Source of the DNA: Candidatus Arcticimaribacter sp.
Lineage (GTDB): Bacteria > Bacteroidota > Bacteroidia > Flavobacteriales > Flavobacteriaceae
NCBI GenBank assembly: GCA_011526275.1
Contig: WTJP01000038.1
Coordinates: 1-7,885, forward strand
Direction: 5' to 3'
DNA length: 7,885 nucleotides
Shown: positions 7,143-7,885 of the stretch, in pieces
How positions within the stretch are numbered: the stretch's first letter is position 1
Layout of the letters: each line of letters starts with the position of its first letter
Program-made: the position numbers and the translations under genes
Notes under the pieces: model-generated
Seen by the model: only the letters and a program-made list of their open reading frames with translations
Told to the model about the DNA's origin: nothing
Databases searched by the model: none

Positions 7143-7233
7143 TAATTTTTTTTGTAAATGTAACAAAAGATTCAGGCATGCGCTACATTAAGCCTATGTT
7201 AAGAGGAGGGTATTTTCATAACATTGATTTAAG

Positions 7234-7243
7234 CTAGGCCTAG
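7234..7243. repeat. Perfect 10-bp palindrome CTAGGCCTAG
   Basis: CTAGGCCTAG is fully self-complementary with no spacer. It lies about 65 nt upstream of the lipoprotein promoter box and about 90 nt upstream of the dGTPase start, inside the 67-nt interval bounded by the 8-bp inverted repeat. It could be an operator half-pair; a chance palindrome of this length is also possible. Confidence 0.3.
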
Positions 7244-7308
7244 AAGAAAGTTAAAATTAAACAGCTGCAACTTAACATTTGACTAAACTAAAGGCGTTGC
7301 TGTTGTTC

Positions 7309-7316
7309 TAATTTTG
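7309..7316 (+). promoter_or_regulatory. Probable promoter -7 box of the lipoprotein gene
   Basis: TAATTTTG is a perfect match to the Bacteroidota -7 consensus TAnnTTTG and lies 19 nt before the ATG at 7336, giving a short leader that includes the A-rich CAAATAATTAGCAAAC. No TTG is found at the ideal -33 spacing; the nearest, TTTG at 7278-7281, is about 27 nt away, longer than usual, so the upstream element is weak or absent. Confidence 0.45.
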
Positions 7317-7335
7317 GGACAAATAATTAGCAAAC

Positions 7336-7885
7336 ATGAAAATCAAATTATTTCCCTCTTTGAACGTTTTAGCAGCCGCTTTATCATTAGCGTCCTGTAC
7401 TCCCGAACCTGAAATAATTTTCGAAACTATCACGGTAACTGAAACGGTAACCGTTACCACTTCCCTTCCCACTCCTGAAGTAGAAACCGTAGGAGCGGGT
7501 GGGATTTTCTATATCGACGACACACAAACATGGACCAATGACCGTATTTGGGTGATGAACGGAAAAATTGTTGTTCGAGCAGGTGGTGTTTTAAACATCG
7601 AAGCTGGTACCATTATTAAGTCTGAAAATGCACAAGGAGTTGATGCAACGGCTTTAATTATCGCTAGAGGTGGGGTTATCAATGCAAACGGGACCGCAGA
7701 TCGTCCTATTATTTTCACTGACGTTAACGATCTTATCGACTATAACGATGGTATTGTGAGTCCTAACCGTGTTCCAACAGATACAGGAAAATGGGGAGGT
7801 ATCATCATTCTAGGTGACGCCATGGTTGGCCAAGACGGAGGAAATGACGATATCGAAGGAATTGCCTCTGGATATGACTGGACCA
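7336..7885 (+). CDS. Surface-type lipoprotein with predicted beta-helix domain, 3' end beyond window
   Basis: The frame from ATG 7336 stays open to the window end (183 codons). Residues 1-20 form a lipoprotein signal peptide with two Lys, a hydrophobic core and lipobox LASC (18-21), so C21 should be acylated. It is followed by acidic/Pro-rich TPEPE and a Thr/Val-rich linker (about 31-52). From about residue 57 the chain shows short strands separated by Gly/Asn turns, including GGVLNIEAGTIIKSE (83-97), ALIIARGGVINANGTADRP (106-124), IIFTD (125-129) and KWGGIIILGDA (152-162). This pattern is typical of large Bacteroidota secreted or outer-membrane proteins with a right-handed parallel beta-helix; the block GTIIK...ALIIARG...PIIFT...GKWGG recurs in many of them. 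No enzymatic function is known to me for the group, and the C-terminal part, where a sorting or repeat domain might be, is not visible. Anchoring in the outer membrane is likely; which face cannot be told. Confidence 0.85.
   Translation, partial: MKIKLFPSLNVLAAALSLASCTPEPEIIFETITVTETVTVTTSLPTPEVETVGAGGIFYIDDTQTWTNDRIWVMNGKIVVRAGGVLNIEAGTIIKSENAQGVDATALIIARGGVINANGTADRPIIFTDVNDLIDYNDGIVSPNRVPTDTGKWGGIIILGDAMVGQDGGNDDIEGIASGYDWT

Larger units (their letters stand above)
7143..7335. other. Divergent intergenic region between dgt and the lipoprotein gene
   Basis: This 193-nt spacer carries no believable gene. It holds an 8-bp inverted repeat, ATGTTAAG (7196-7203) and CTTAACAT (7271-7278), with a further partial copy TAACAT at 7219-7224, and a perfect 10-bp palindrome CTAGGCCTAG at 7234-7243. 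The plus-strand AGAGGAGGG at 7202-7210 looks like a Shine-Dalgarno site but no start codon with an open frame follows. The repeats could bind a regulator shared by the two outward genes; that is inference only. Confidence 0.5.

Noticed and set aside
7143..7166. dGTPase start at TTG 7166
   Set aside because: It adds eight residues of no family resemblance before MNWEQLL, the expected N terminus, and an ATG is available at 7142.
7202..7210. AGAGGAGGG as a ribosome binding site of a small gene
   Set aside because: No start codon at suitable distance opens a frame; the following triplets reach a stop quickly, and this phylum rarely relies on such sites.
7509..7718. Minus-strand 69-codon frame opposite the lipoprotein gene
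   Set aside because: The plus-strand frame has a signal peptide, lipobox and beta-helix pattern; the opposite frame has no recognisable content.

Overview
The window looks like a piece of a Bacteroidota chromosome, probably Flavobacteriales (the class-level guess rests on protein style only). Pointers are the DUF2723/GT117 membrane protein with its EPTASFWD...HPPG signature, a dGTPase beginning MNWEQLLSLQRFGD, promoter-like TAnnTTTG boxes instead of the E. coli -10, no convincing Shine-Dalgarno sites before the genes, and a lipoprotein followed by a beta-helix-type domain. No mobile element, CRISPR array or defence cassette was seen; most content is conserved housekeeping or envelope material.

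Left edge (1-153): the 5' 53 nt of a minus-strand tRNA-Gln(UUG), cut by the window edge, diverge from a plus-strand single-domain asparaginase-like gene. The 100-nt spacer holds two back-to-back promoter-like boxes and an AT-rich dyad centred exactly between them.

Plus-strand block (154-4244): the asparaginase-domain gene is followed after 56 nt by a very large (1182 aa) polytopic GT-C-type glycosyltransferase candidate of the DUF2723 family, with TPR-like C-terminal repeats. It ends tail-to-tail with the next gene, the two stop codons sharing one TTAA.

Minus-strand block (4241-7142), read right to left: dGTPase (dgt), then 3 nt later a membrane-anchored metallophosphoesterase, then 52 nt later a small thioredoxin-fold protein that has no cysteines at all. 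This spacing suggests one transcript.

Right edge (7143-7885): a 193-nt divergent intergenic region with a perfect TAnnTTTG box, a 10-bp palindrome and a separated 8-bp inverted repeat, then the first 183 codons of a lipoprotein gene that runs off the window. The most unusual items are the cysteine-free thioredoxin-like protein, the symmetric tRNA/asparaginase promoter region, and the Tat-like twin-arginine motif buried after the membrane helices of the phosphoesterase.
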